56,648 nt of DNA from Enterococcus viikkiensis (GCF_005405345.1 NZ_BJDW01000015.1:1-56648); one strand, 5' to 3'. Shown: positions 1-9,978, counted from the stretch's first letter. The notes: generated by a model from the sequence alone, not told the origin. Numbers and translations: made by a program.

Positions 1-72
1 GTAACTTTAATTTTACAGAATGGACTTTCTCTTTTTCTACCCTAAATTTCTATTTACACAAAATATTTTACG

Positions 73-1356
73 CTATCCATCCTCACTCGCGGTATAACTA
101 TTCTCGGTTACAACAAAAGGAATTGGTTCATTGTTTTTTTCATACCCGTTCGGTGCTTTCATCTCCCGCAATGAATAGGAACCCCACGGTAATCCAGTTA
201 CCTCGAAATTTCCATTTCTATCTGCAATTAGCTTCAAAATATCTTTCGCATTTTCTGAACGGGTCCAACCATATCCAGTAGCATTTTGGGTTAAATACTC
301 CTTGTTCTGATTCAAAACCGCAAACTCAGCATTTGCTAATCCTTTTGACGAATCCATCAAATCAACTTTCCGAAACTTCTTCCCACCTGTTTTTAAATCA
401 ACTTTTTTGGTGATCTTTTCATGATCAGTAATTAAATTCGCTGTATTTAGAATGGCAGTATCGACCTTTTCATGGCTCATCAACGTCATCTCATAGGATA
501 TCGTCAACGTCTTTTTCTGATACTTGCCAAAGTCATTAATCTGATTCGCTGAAAGTTCAAAACCATGATCACCTAAATTTTTAGCAAACAAGTTGGACAC
601 ATCCGTTCCGTCGATAGAAATGTTTAAACTCTCTTTATTTAACGACAGAACATCATCCGCTGAATCGGCTACTTTAAAAAATTTGTAATCCAATATATCT
701 GCTGGAATTACGGTTGATAACTTGAATGGAATCACAGAACCATATTCATAACTAGCATGCTTATCAGGAATTATTTTGGAAAACGGTGGTTCCTGATGTG
801 CTTCTTCTTCATTTTTAGGATACAAATGGATCGTACTTAATTTCTGATCCCCATCATACATTGGTAGTACCACTACCAAATTTCGACTATGCTCTTTTAT
901 ATTTTCTGGTGCAGCAGTTTCTTTGAACAGATACACCGCATCTTGATTTCCAGATTTTGTGTTCAAAGAGAATTCCGCAATTCCTGCTTGACCAGCAATT
1001 GTACCAGTTTCTTTTTGTGCAATCGACTGACCATTAGTGCCCTGCTCAGCTAATTTCGCTTGTGCCTCTTCTACTGACTGACCATTTTTTCTCAATTGAT
1101 AAAACTCTTTAGTTAAATCATATGCCTCAAACGTTACACCATCGAGCCCACGATAATCCTTTAATAATTCCGCATGAGCATCATCAAGTCGTCCAGTATT
1201 TTTCGTTTCATCCGGCATTTGCCCTTCCGGAAAAACAATCTTGTGTAAAATGATTTGCACGTGATTATTCTCTTCCGCATGAGCAGATGAAGCACTCATT
1301 CCTACTATTGGTAGTAGGAAGAACAATGCAAGAAAAATTCGCAAAATATTCTTCAT
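73..1356 (-). CDS. SpaA-type pilin subunit, 3' end lost
   Basis: Secreted pilin-like protein of 427 aa. Residues 1-27 form a signal peptide (MKNILRIF, hydrophobic core, then AHA|EE). The C-terminal third has a SpaA/prealbumin-like domain (FRKVDLMDSSKGLANAEFAV ... GSYSLREMKAPNGYE) typical of Gram-positive pilins. The start is supported by AGGAGGTGGCG just upstream, inside the last codons of the preceding adhesin gene; the adhesin TAA abuts this ATG, so the two are co-transcribed and probably translationally coupled. The reading frame stops at TAG right after YTASEDG. No LPXTG motif, hydrophobic anchor or basic tail follows in any frame up to the window edge, although family members have one. 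I infer a truncated or decayed pilin that cannot be sortase-linked unless the 3' end lies elsewhere. The sortase and major pilin genes expected downstream would be outside the window. Confidence 0.75.
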   Translation of the reverse strand: MKNILRIFLALFFLLPIVGMSASSAHAEENNHVQIILHKIVFPEGQMPDETKNTGRLDDAHAELLKDYRGLDGVTFEAYDLTKEFYQLRKNGQSVEEAQAKLAEQGTNGQSIAQKETGTIAGQAGIAEFSLNTKSGNQDAVYLFKETAAPENIKEHSRNLVVVLPMYDGDQKLSTIHLYPKNEEEAHQEPPFSKIIPDKHASYEYGSVIPFKLSTVIPADILDYKFFKVADSADDVLSLNKESLNISIDGTDVSNLFAKNLGDHGFELSANQINDFGKYQKKTLTISYEMTLMSHEKVDTAILNTANLITDHEKITKKVDLKTGGKKFRKVDLMDSSKGLANAEFAVLNQNKEYLTQNATGYGWTRSENAKDILKLIADRNGNFEVTGLPWGSYSLREMKAPNGYEKNNEPIPFVVTENSYTASEDG

Positions 1357-4300
1357 TTACGCCACCTCCTTACGAGTGCGACGATAAATGACATAGCTGC
1401 CGACAATAACCAACGCAACTGTACCTAACAGGTAAAACGACTCCGTACCCGATCCGCCTGTTGCAGGAAGAGGGACCTTAGCTTTATTTGGTACATTAAA
1501 AGAAAGAGTTAACGTATTGTTAGCATCGATAGGTTTGATTGTATTAGGATTTTTTCCATCAATATTTATTGTAAAAGTATGATCGCTATTAGGTGTGATC
1601 ACAATGGGTTGATTCAATTTGTTGTATCCTTCAGGTGCCTCTATCTCAGTAACGGTATATTTTTTGTTAAAGTCTAAGTTATCGAATTTCACACTACCAT
1701 CCTTAGAAGTCAGTTTTGCTAGTACACCTTCATCAGAGGAAAGTTCAAACACTGCACCGTCTAATTTTTTATCCGCATTATTAGCATCAGTCTTCTCTAA
1801 ATTAATGGCAAAATCTTTTTTCTTATTTACAATTTTGTAATCTCCGTTTGCCTCAAAAGTTACTCCATCAGCATTAAGAACTAATTCTGTGGGATTCGCA
1901 TCATTACTTGCTTTTATAGTGGCAACAGGGACTGTTATTCCGTTACTCGTACTATCCGAAATCGAAATATCCCATGTTTTATCTGATTGAATATACCCGT
2001 ACGGTGCTGATAACTCTTTCAAGGTGTAATGCTGTCCAGAATGCAAATTAGCATTTTTGAAACTCATTAATCCATCATCTGTAGTAACTGAAAGTGGTTT
2101 GACTAAGTCCCCACCAGACAATTCAAAAGTAGCCCTATTCACTTTTCGACCGGATTCATCTGTCTTTAATAATTGTAGATTAAATGACCGAACTACACGA
2201 TTCATTACTGGATTTGTCGCTTTAATACTTGAATCCATCACTACGACTGCTTGATTTTCAAATTTATAAATTCCTTGTTCTTGTAAATTGTTTCTTGACG
2301 TAAAAGGATCTTTTACTGTTGTATCTCTTTTAAGAAATTGCCTGTTTTCTACTACGGTACCGACCCTATCTAAAGCCTTCTTTTCTACGACAAATGGTAT
2401 TTCAAAAACTAAATCTTGACCATTCAATTCAAGTTTTGCTAGCTCATCTGCGTTTAAAGGAATATCAATCTGAGTGGTTGCCGCACTTAATACTCGCGTA
2501 CCAATATTTTTTCCTGCAAAATAAATATTTATCGGTTGACCACTAGCAAGTTGAGTTCCCGGTGGCAAATCATCTTGCAACTCAATCGAACTAGGCAATC
2601 GATTTACGATCGTATCAACTCCCAATTGAGCAATTTTTTGTGAAATATGGTAATAATAAATTTTTTGTTTATCTTTAGCGCTAATATCTAAAGCAGCGGC
2701 CAAATTTTTGACCTCTTTTGTTTGTCTATAATCAGAAAAAACATGATTATAATTAACAAAATTTGAAAGATCAGTGAGCTTAGTGTCTGAAGATTCTGCA
2801 TATGCATCTCTGCTATTATTTAATCGCCCGTCATACCCCGCCTGATCACTTACCGTTTTTATCGGTTTCGGTTGTACTTTAGTAATTACTGCACCATTAA
2901 AGGAGATATACGCCCTATTAGCTAAGGAGCCAAAGGTAAAATCTGTCGCATTGCCTGTTGGGGTACCGTTTATTGAAAACATAACTGCGCTTTTTTCGTA
3001 GCCAGTTTCTCCTAACTTGTCATTAAACGCACGCTTTCCGAAATAAGCTGGTTGATTCCCATACGGATAAGGACTTGTAATTTTCTCATTAGATCCTTTT
3101 TCTGGAATTCCGAGATCCAATGCCGTGTCTGCCGTGGTTAATCCTTTTTGATTTTTTTTGTCATCATTTTTAAAAACGAACTCAGAGCCGAAACCGCTGT
3201 TACCTCCAATTTCACTTTTCGCATCAGTCGCATTGTTTAACGAAGCAAAGGTAAGATAAGAATCATTTATGTTTTCAATTTGTTGTTTTGTTTCCGGATC
3301 TATAAAAGTAAACGTCGCAGTTAAACCATTAATATGATCATAGACCATTCCTGAATATAGACTGGAAGCAAAATCTAATAGTGGTGTATCCCAGTTTGTA
3401 AATGATTTTTTCGAACTAGGTTTAATATTTTTAATCGTTAAAATTGCTCCTACTGCTTTTCCTTGGTATGTCCCTACAAAATGATAATTAAGAGTGACTG
3501 TTGCCTTTTTTGCCGCTTCCACATTGTTAAAAAGGATAGCTCTAGCAGACATGACTTTCTGACCATATAATACGTACACGTTATTTTTTAAATCTGTTTT
3601 ATTATTCAATCCATCACTTGGACTTTTAGGCCCTTTTTCATATAGCGTATAATCATTTGTTCCGGTTACCGCGATAGTAAAGTCACTTAGCGAATTTATC
3701 GCATTAGAATCAATTAGCAATTCATTCTCTGATGGTAATAATTCGGAATTTTTGGGCACTACACTGGCGCTTCTAGTAATTTCTTGCGCTGCCCCAGTTT
3801 CGCTTTGCCGCTTTTCAGCTTCCTTTTTAGCAGATTCAAAAGTGGCCTCATCCGCATCTCCAAGATCTACTTTATCGCTGGATGAGTGAGTAGGACTCGT
3901 TGACTCACCAGATTCCGCTGTAGTTGAAACTGTACTTTCAGGTGCTGTCGTAGTTGTCAAAAGGGTCGAGGATGATTCCGATCCGTCACTTGAAGTTTCA
4001 CTTGAGCGATCAATTGTTAAATTAATCGGAGCCTGATTTGCCAAAAGATTGATCGGCTCATTAGATTCATTTTTTTCAAGAATTTTAGGCGTTAACGTAA
4101 CTTGACCCACTTTAGCCGTTTCAAATGTCAGGACATTTTTCCGATTTTCTTTTGATGCAGATTTTTCTGTAACCTCTTTAATTTTAGAGTCAAAAACATA
4201 AGGTTGAGCATTATTTTGCACGTTCAAATTTTCAATTTCTAACGATTGTTCTCCTTGTTTTAACTCTAATTGGAATTGATTCTCTTTTTCTGTAGCTTTC

Positions 4301-4521
4301 TGCTCTAATTCAACTGTCCATTTAATTGAAGTTTGGTCAACTTGATAGGATATGTTTCCTTTTCCATGATTCGTATCAAACAGTTTTACTTCCTTTCCTG
4401 GATTCCTCGTATCTTCAGCCCATACCATTTTCCCTGAAACAAGTGCACTAATGAATGGCAGTAGTACAACAACTAGCATAAACCCTGCCCACTTTGAATG
4501 TATCTCTTTCCTCTTAAACAA
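1357..4521 (-). CDS. LPXTG-anchored pilus tip/adhesin-like surface protein
   Basis: Large cell-wall-anchored protein, about 1054 aa. N-terminal signal peptide (MFKRKEIHSK, hydrophobic stretch, VWAED). A Ser/Thr-rich linker lies around residues 175-220, then a long adhesin region, then two SpaA/prealbumin-like repeats (LLKTDESGRKVNRATFELSG and LEKTDANNADKKLDGAVFEL). It ends with the sorting signal LPATGG, a hydrophobic helix and a basic RRTRKE tail, so it is a sortase substrate. The size and order (large protein first, shorter pilin second) suggest a tip adhesin of a pilus operon. Start choice: the longest frame begins at GTG 4548 with no ribosome site, whereas TTG at 4521 follows a GGGGGG element by six bases and gives a clean signal peptide; I use the TTG. 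The ligand is unknown. Confidence 0.85.
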   Translation of the reverse strand: MFKRKEIHSKWAGFMLVVVLLPFISALVSGKMVWAEDTRNPGKEVKLFDTNHGKGNISYQVDQTSIKWTVELEQKATEKENQFQLELKQGEQSLEIENLNVQNNAQPYVFDSKIKEVTEKSASKENRKNVLTFETAKVGQVTLTPKILEKNESNEPINLLANQAPINLTIDRSSETSSDGSESSSTLLTTTTAPESTVSTTAESGESTSPTHSSSDKVDLGDADEATFESAKKEAEKRQSETGAAQEITRSASVVPKNSELLPSENELLIDSNAINSLSDFTIAVTGTNDYTLYEKGPKSPSDGLNNKTDLKNNVYVLYGQKVMSARAILFNNVEAAKKATVTLNYHFVGTYQGKAVGAILTIKNIKPSSKKSFTNWDTPLLDFASSLYSGMVYDHINGLTATFTFIDPETKQQIENINDSYLTFASLNNATDAKSEIGGNSGFGSEFVFKNDDKKNQKGLTTADTALDLGIPEKGSNEKITSPYPYGNQPAYFGKRAFNDKLGETGYEKSAVMFSINGTPTGNATDFTFGSLANRAYISFNGAVITKVQPKPIKTVSDQAGYDGRLNNSRDAYAESSDTKLTDLSNFVNYNHVFSDYRQTKEVKNLAAALDISAKDKQKIYYYHISQKIAQLGVDTIVNRLPSSIELQDDLPPGTQLASGQPINIYFAGKNIGTRVLSAATTQIDIPLNADELAKLELNGQDLVFEIPFVVEKKALDRVGTVVENRQFLKRDTTVKDPFTSRNNLQEQGIYKFENQAVVVMDSSIKATNPVMNRVVRSFNLQLLKTDESGRKVNRATFELSGGDLVKPLSVTTDDGLMSFKNANLHSGQHYTLKELSAPYGYIQSDKTWDISISDSTSNGITVPVATIKASNDANPTELVLNADGVTFEANGDYKIVNKKKDFAINLEKTDANNADKKLDGAVFELSSDEGVLAKLTSKDGSVKFDNLDFNKKYTVTEIEAPEGYNKLNQPIVITPNSDHTFTINIDGKNPNTIKPIDANNTLTLSFNVPNKAKVPLPATGGSGTESFYLLGTVALVIVGSYVIYRRTRKEVA

Positions 4522-4548
4522 ACGAATCCCCCCTAAAACAATTGTCAC

Positions 4549-4917
4549 TTTTAATTAATGAGAAATACAATTGATCACTTATTCACTATTTCCTATTAAA
4601 AAAACCAAAAGCTCCCGCAAAAAAACACTCGTTTTCTTTCCTGAGAATATAATAACTATGTTATAAAAGCAAATTATCTGTAACAACCAATAACTATATA
4701 TGTAATATTTTTATAATTCATATGTTACGAAACCTACATCTTCCTTTATATTATAGTTATTTTTATTTTTTTTGAAAAAAACACACTATTTCGTTAACCA
4801 AATTCCCACAAACCATAGCACTATAAAAAAACAGATATCCATACCTGAAATAAAATTACTAAGAAGTTAATGAACACTGATATAGAAGTAGAATATGAAG
4901 AAGCCCATCGCAAGTAA
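4549..4917. other. AT-rich intergenic stretch upstream of the pilus operon
   Basis: No ORF with coding character. It is very AT-rich with several TATAAT-like and ATAACTAT repeats, and must hold the promoter of the minus-strand adhesin operon, but I cannot choose one -35/-10 pair with confidence. Confidence 0.4.
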
Positions 4918-5229
4918 TCTCCGGCGCTGCTAACCAAGTCAGCGACTTATTTCAAAATCGCCAAGGAAATCGTCAAAAACAAACAATCATCCGTAAAAAT
5001 CTACAAACAAGACGGACAACTTCAACAAACGTTTGGTTATTCAAAATTAAAAGATGAAGGGCGCAATAGTCTATCCATAGTCTCTGGCAAGTTGCAGTAT
5101 TTACTTGTGTACTTAATTGTAGCTTTCTTAATCATTTTGAGACTCGCAATAGTCACTCTCTTTTTTGGGTTCAGTTTTCGTCTCAGTTATTTTCATATCC
5201 TTCCTTGTAAATATTTTTGCCAATTATAG
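4918..5229 (+). pseudogene. Open frame without start, probable gene remnant
   Basis: The frame is open for about 100 codons from just after a TAA to a TAG but has no usable start. The first half looks like real protein (YFKIAKEIVKNKQSSVKIYK, then DGQLQQTFGYSKLKDEG), the second half is strongly hydrophobic. It may be a soluble domain fused to a membrane segment after loss of the 5' end, or a chance frame. I do not recognise the family. It sits in a zone with several other relics. Confidence 0.3.
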
Positions 5230-5440
5230 GTAAATTCTTGCTTTTTACCATTAATATTCTTCAGGTAGTAGCATCGCCTGATACGTCTGATTAGTGATAA
5301 CCAAAAGCATTTTTAGGTTGAATTTTTTTAATGTAGCTTCCATCTTAAACTGATGGTAATGATTGAAGAACGGTTCTTCTTGACGTTGACTATCTGGATT
5401 AAATTCAAAGATTTATAAATAATCTAATGATACGTATTAG

Positions 5441-5477
5441 AAAAAGGCCAACACGGTTAAACCGTGTTGGCCTTTTT
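5441..5477. terminator. Bidirectional rho-independent terminator
   Basis: Perfect hairpin AAAAAGGCCAACACGGT / ACCGTGTTGGCCTTTTT around a TAA loop; the A/T tracts at both ends allow termination on either strand. No intact gene ends next to it now, which fits decay of its former neighbours. Confidence 0.85.
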
Positions 5478-5877
5478 CCCTTTTTAGCAGATTACAAATA
5501 ATCTTATCAAAGTAATCATTATTATCCATAGAATAATCCTTAGCTTACTTATACCCAGAGTAGAAGAATAGCTATAATCATCTATTAAAAATTTCGGATC
5601 AACACCACTCATTCCCTATCAGTATCCTACGATCAGTCTCTATAAGTCCCTCTGTATCAACAGTCATTTTAGCAAAAGATTTCGATACATAGCTATTTAT
5701 CTTTCATTTGATATCGTTGTACTGACTCCGTAACTAGTCTAACGGCTTTCTCAATCATCCTATTAATAGTTTCTTCTTTGATAATTTATGATATGATGCC
5801 CTAATCATTGTGCGCACTTTTCATTTTCAACAATTGCTTCCATAAAATTCACTTTAATCTTTACGATAACAACTTAA
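5478..5877. other. Non-coding interval before the LysR pseudogene
   Basis: No intact gene. It contains the 96-bp diverged repeat reported separately (5585-5680). On the minus strand short pieces read like decayed protein (MTVDTEGLIETDRR) broken by stops. Confidence 0.35.
5585..5680. repeat. Diverged dispersed repeat, copy 1
   Basis: About 96 bp aligning with 12200-12295 at roughly three quarters identity, including shared TTTCGGATCAACAC and CTCTGTATCAACA blocks. Minus-strand translations of both copies begin M(T/N)VDTE(G/E) and share VLIR(N/K), so both are probably relics of one small gene family rather than an insertion element. Confidence 0.5.
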
Positions 5878-6762
5878 TTATTGAACTATTTTTCTTTCGA
5901 ATATAGCTAATTCGGATAATAATAGTTCAATATCTGGGAATATTGATCGGCGAACGTTTTTATGAATAATAGCATAAGTCGTTTTAGTTGGAGGGTTATT
6001 TTCGATACTATATACATTAATAGTATGGAATTTTCGAATTGTTTCAACATTTTCTTTAGGAACAATGGTCCAAGAACCGGATGGGATTTCCATACTACAT
6101 ATAGCTCCAATTGTATCTATACTTAAATAAGGTTCGGTATTGGCTGGTAACCAATACTGGCGCCAATTTAAATATTCTCTTCCCCAGCTCTGAAAAATTT
6201 CATTTTGAGGTTCTAAATTTTGAATAGATTTGCTACTCACATTATGAGGTGAATTTGAGAATTCAACTAGAACATATGGCTACGTAAATAATTTTTTACA
6301 TAAAACATCAGGATAATTTATTTCATCAGAAACAAACCCTATATCTACCTGTCGACTTTGTATATAGCAATAAATTTCAGAAGTTTGTGCCGTCCGAAGC
6401 GACAATAACATTTCTGGATTTGTATATTTTAAAGAAATCATCAATTTTGGAAGAATAGAAGTAGCCAGACTGTCAATAGATACAATCGATAATTTTGTTT
6501 TATTTCTTTTTTTCAGCGATTCCATATCAGCGTATATTTTGAGCCATTCTTGAGCCAGATCTAAGAACTGTTCTCCTTTTACTGTTAGTTCTAGTTGTCT
6601 TTTACCTCGCATTCGGATAAATAATTTATACCCCAATTCATTTTCAAGTATTTTAATTCGTTTAGAAATGGTTGGTTGTGTAACAAACAGAAGATTAGCA
6701 GTTTTGGTCATGTTTAAGGTTGTAGCAGCTAGTACGAAGGTATCAAGTAGTTCATAATCCAT
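5878..6762 (-). pseudogene. LysR-family regulator interrupted by one amber codon
   Basis: LysR-type regulator. Residues 1-60 are the winged helix-turn-helix (LLDTFVLAATTLNMTKTANL then FVTQPTISKRIKILENELG), followed by the effector-binding domain (LSIVSIDSLATSILPKLM; VDIGFVSDE). After CKKLFT the frame meets TAG at 6280-6282. The same frame then continues without another stop for 134 codons (PYVLVEFSNSPHN ... LAIFERKIVQ) to a TAA. The total of about 294 codons is the normal LysR length, so one nonsense codon is the only visible lesion. Ribosome site GGAGAAT precedes the ATG. It lies just downstream of the permease/PLP-enzyme operon, the likely target. Either a recent pseudogene, a sequencing error, or a readthrough gene; the first is most likely. 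Confidence 0.85.
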
Positions 6763-6981
6763 TTCCTATTCTCCTTATATGTTGTAGTTATTATTTTAGT
6801 TTCTGTGAAATCATTTATTGTTATTAATACACGTAACTTTCACAATAAAAAGAGTAATGATTCTTGAGTAATATGTAACAATATAGCTAGTCCATTTTAT
6901 TATACCTAAAAAGTAATTTTTAATGCATTATGTAAAAATTGATAAAAATAATGAAGCTATTACGGTTGGATAGTCAATTAA

Positions 6982-7030
6982 AAAATTCGATTTATATTTT
7001 GAACGTTTACCAAAATATAAATCGAATTTT
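6982..7030. terminator. Terminator of the PLP-enzyme operon
   Basis: Perfect 20-bp stem (AAAATTCGATTTATATTTTG paired with its complement at 7011-7030) around a 9-base loop, starting 19 bases after the stop of the minus-strand PLP-enzyme gene. AT-rich, so it may work as a terminator or as an mRNA-stabilising hairpin. Confidence 0.7.
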
Positions 7031-7048
7031 GCTGGTTACCTATTAAAA

Positions 7049-8317
7049 TTAAATGGTTGTTAATTCGGCTATTATTTTTAAAAATTGTTCCATTTCAGCA
7101 ACAGTATTCACATGTAATGGTGAAATCCGAACAACTCCTTCACTTTCAGTATCGAAAGCCTCAATCATTCTCTTCGAATACATGCTTGCAGCTGAACGTT
7201 CGTAGGCAACGACTCCTCGTGCATCCAACTCTTTTGCTACGGATGCACAATCCAAATTATCCAATTCAATACTTAAAATTAAATCTTTTTCTTCCAAATT
7301 CGGACTATCCATTTGTACTTTTACACCAGCCAAATGTCGTAGACCCGTAGCGCTTTTGGTACCTTCTAGCAAAGTATGCAATAAAAATCGTTCATAATTT
7401 GCAATTCTTTCCATCCCTTGTTCAAATTGCTTTCTTCTAGTCTCAGATTTTGCTTGGTCAAGGGAACACACGTAATCAATAATTGTAGAAATTGCAGCAA
7501 AGTTGGCGGGGGCAGGGCTCCCAATATCCCATTCATCTTTTGACTTTCCTAATAATCTATGATGTTCAAAGGAGGCAATACGATCAGAGATGTAGGCGAC
7601 ACCAAATCCTCGTATACCAAAGAATTTGTATGGCGCAATATTCATGGCATCAATTCCGTACTTTTCAGGATCTAAACTTGCGTGTGGAGCATGCTGCACT
7701 GCATCACAGATGATAAAAATATCTGGGTTAATCTTTCGTGCTTCAGTAAAAATAGTGTCAATATCATAAATATAGCCAGAAATATTAGAAGCAGCCATAC
7801 AACATAAAATAGCTGTATTTTCATCAATAAGCGATAGGATAGCTTCGTTGTTCACGCCACCTTTTGTTACATCCGCAGTTGCAACACGCAGCTCTCGATC
7901 GTACTTATTAGAATAATAGGTCATAGCATCAAATGCTGAAGGATGTTCTAATATAGTAGTTACATTATTTGTACCTGAAGAATTTTCGCTAATAACACGT
8001 ACGAGTTCCATCATAATTTGAGAAGCCGTGTAACTAGGGTATATCACTCCCTTTTGGGCATTGAAAAGAACCTCTTTGATATCTTTTCTTCCTTTGTCCT
8101 CAATTTCTAATAATTCCAAAGCAACCCTATTGGTATGTTCAGATGCATCTGGCATCTCATCAATCTTCTTAAAAGATTCTTCAGCAGCCTTCAATCGTAG
8201 CGATCCACCAGCATTGTCTAAAAAAATCCGTTTTTTACCTTTATAGTCTTCTTCAACATACTTAAACTTAGAGCGAATACTTTGTAACTCCGCTTCTGTA
8301 AAATACTTATTTTCCAT
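7049..8317 (-). CDS. Aminotransferase class V / cysteine desulfurase-like PLP enzyme
   Basis: Cytosolic fold-type I PLP enzyme, 422 aa. Visible motifs: IFLDNAGGS near the N-terminus (phosphate/substrate loop), CDAVQHAPH at 204-212 (Asp that contacts the pyridine nitrogen, and Gln/His), and APYKFFG at 228-234 with Lys231 as the expected Schiff-base lysine. Such proteins are annotated as cysteine desulfurases or selenocysteine lyases, but a dedicated amino-acid lyase or transaminase is equally possible; there is no NifU/SufU partner nearby. The start lies inside the 3' end of the permease gene (11-bp overlap) behind GGGGGAAT, so the two form an operon, suggesting that the enzyme acts on the amino acid imported by the permease. 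Confidence 0.8.
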   Translation of the reverse strand: MENKYFTEAELQSIRSKFKYVEEDYKGKKRIFLDNAGGSLRLKAAEESFKKIDEMPDASEHTNRVALELLEIEDKGRKDIKEVLFNAQKGVIYPSYTASQIMMELVRVISENSSGTNNVTTILEHPSAFDAMTYYSNKYDRELRVATADVTKGGVNNEAILSLIDENTAILCCMAASNISGYIYDIDTIFTEARKINPDIFIICDAVQHAPHASLDPEKYGIDAMNIAPYKFFGIRGFGVAYISDRIASFEHHRLLGKSKDEWDIGSPAPANFAAISTIIDYVCSLDQAKSETRRKQFEQGMERIANYERFLLHTLLEGTKSATGLRHLAGVKVQMDSPNLEEKDLILSIELDNLDCASVAKELDARGVVAYERSAASMYSKRMIEAFDTESEGVVRISPLHVNTVAEMEQFLKIIAELTTI

Positions 8318-9686
8318 TTTCTATTCCCCCTACTGATGTATCAGATTTTGCATGTTTAGTTTTGTAAAAATAAATAGGTAATCCAATGAGGACAAGTGCA
8401 ATACTCAATAAAGCAATTCCAGGTTGATAAATAGTCGTGGAGATGATTACAAATACTCCACCTAATACCCCTATAATAGGGATGAATGGATACATTGGTA
8501 CTTTATAAAATCGCTCTGCATCAGGCCAACGCTTTCTTAATATAAATATTCCGACAAAGGCCATTGTATAAAATACCCAAATAACATAAGAACCAATATC
8601 CGTTAAGACGTTGAAATTTGGTAAAAATATTGTGGCAGTTACAGTGATTACCGTAATAAAAATCCCACTGTTTACCGGCATTTGATGCTTTTTACTTACT
8701 TTTGCAAACCAATTGCTATAAGGTAACCAATCACGTAATGCCAATGCATACGGAACACGCCATGATGCACGAGTAAATCCTGTGTGCGATCCTAAAATTG
8801 AAATTAAAATTCCGACAGCTACAACTTTCCGCCCTAATTCACCCATAAGTTTTAGCGCAACATCAGAACCTACAGTGGCACTGCTTGCAAGTTCAGCCGG
8901 ACTCATTACTCGCAAGTAAGCAACATTGATGATTAAATAGGCCGCGCTAACGGTTAGCAGTCCAAAAGTAAGTGCTCTAGGAATATTTTTTTGTGGATCT
9001 TTAATTTCTCCAGCGATATTTGTAATATTAATCCAGCCATCTGTAGCATATAAAGATGCTAGAATACTCAGTGATAATCCTTGCAGTAATGGATGGGAAC
9101 TGACAGTAATAGGAAGAATCTGAACTGGCTCGGGATTACTATTAAAAAACAAACCAAACAATATAATTAATACGATAGGAACAAATTTTAAAAATGTCGC
9201 TATACTGATAGAAAAATCGATTACTTTGTTGCCAGACAGGTTAATGAAGAAAAGATACAGAGTTAATCCAACTGCAATTGGAATAGCATACTTTTGATCT
9301 AAACCAAATAGAGCAACAGCTTGAATGCCAAAAACTACAGCACTTGCAGCCTTTCTAATAGGATAAAACACAATTGTTTGAGCCCAACCAACCATGAATC
9401 CTAAAGGCTTAGAATAAATTTTTTCTATATAAGTCATTAACCCACCTGTTTCAGGAATTAAAACACCTATTTCAGCAATAATTAATCCCCCACATAGCCC
9501 TAGAAAACATCCAATAACCCATGAAATTAATCCAAGTGAAGCAGTTCCAGTTGCAGCAAAAATAGCCTGGGGTTTAAAAAATATCCCTGTACCAATGACT
9601 GTACCAATGACCATGACATATGCACTAAATCCAGAGACGTTCCGCTCCAGATTATCGTTAATCTTTATTGATTTTTGCGTATCCAT
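8307..9686 (-). CDS. APC-family amino-acid permease (SteT-like)
   Basis: Integral membrane permease of 459 aa with about twelve hydrophobic segments. The N-terminal core carries the APC signature (VIGTGIFFKPQAIFAATG, then GGLIIAEIGVLIPETGGLMT) and a conserved YATDGWINITNIAGEIKDP block. It resembles the SteT/LAT exchanger branch and is a paralogue of the permease at 21308-22657. The substrate cannot be read from sequence. AAGGAGGAGCTC precedes the ATG. First gene of an operon with the PLP enzyme; a perfect 18-bp palindrome and a near-cre box lie upstream, so control by the neighbouring LysR protein and by CcpA is plausible. Confidence 0.85.
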   Translation of the reverse strand: MDTQKSIKINDNLERNVSGFSAYVMVIGTVIGTGIFFKPQAIFAATGTASLGLISWVIGCFLGLCGGLIIAEIGVLIPETGGLMTYIEKIYSKPLGFMVGWAQTIVFYPIRKAASAVVFGIQAVALFGLDQKYAIPIAVGLTLYLFFINLSGNKVIDFSISIATFLKFVPIVLIILFGLFFNSNPEPVQILPITVSSHPLLQGLSLSILASLYATDGWINITNIAGEIKDPQKNIPRALTFGLLTVSAAYLIINVAYLRVMSPAELASSATVGSDVALKLMGELGRKVVAVGILISILGSHTGFTRASWRVPYALALRDWLPYSNWFAKVSKKHQMPVNSGIFITVITVTATIFLPNFNVLTDIGSYVIWVFYTMAFVGIFILRKRWPDAERFYKVPMYPFIPIIGVLGGVFVIISTTIYQPGIALLSIALVLIGLPIYFYKTKHAKSDTSVGGIENGK

Positions 9687-9719
9687 GAGCTCCTCCTTAA
9701 AAAATTAATATAGAATGAT

Positions 9720-9734
9720 TGCAATCGTTTTCTA
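9720..9734 (-). promoter_or_regulatory. Possible cre box upstream of the permease
   Basis: Read on the minus strand, TAGAAAACGATTGCA matches the catabolite-responsive consensus WTGNAANCGNWNNCW at all but one fixed position. It lies 34 bases upstream of the permease start. Confidence 0.35.
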
Positions 9735-9744
9735 TAAAACAATA

Positions 9745-9762
9745 ATAATACAGTTGTATTAT
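9745..9762. promoter_or_regulatory. Perfect 18-bp palindrome, candidate LysR operator
   Basis: ATAATACAGTTGTATTAT is a complete dyad (8-bp arms, GT centre). The inner ATAC-N4-GTAT form resembles LysR-type binding boxes, and a LysR gene, although interrupted, lies two genes downstream. It sits 59 bases upstream of the permease start. Confidence 0.45.
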
Positions 9763-9978
9763 ATTGGAACTTCTTTTTTTTCATTAAAGATATTCCATAT
9801 AGTTATAATTTTAAGATTTGTAAGTACACTAACTGTACATCTGGTCGTTTCTACTTGGTATTAATCATTTGCCAGTATCACAACTAAATTTCCTTAGGGA
9901 CAATTTCATTCACTCCCTTAGTGATGTAGCGATTTTCGTGTGCATCAACATGCTTGCTCCTACTTTTAGACACAAAAT

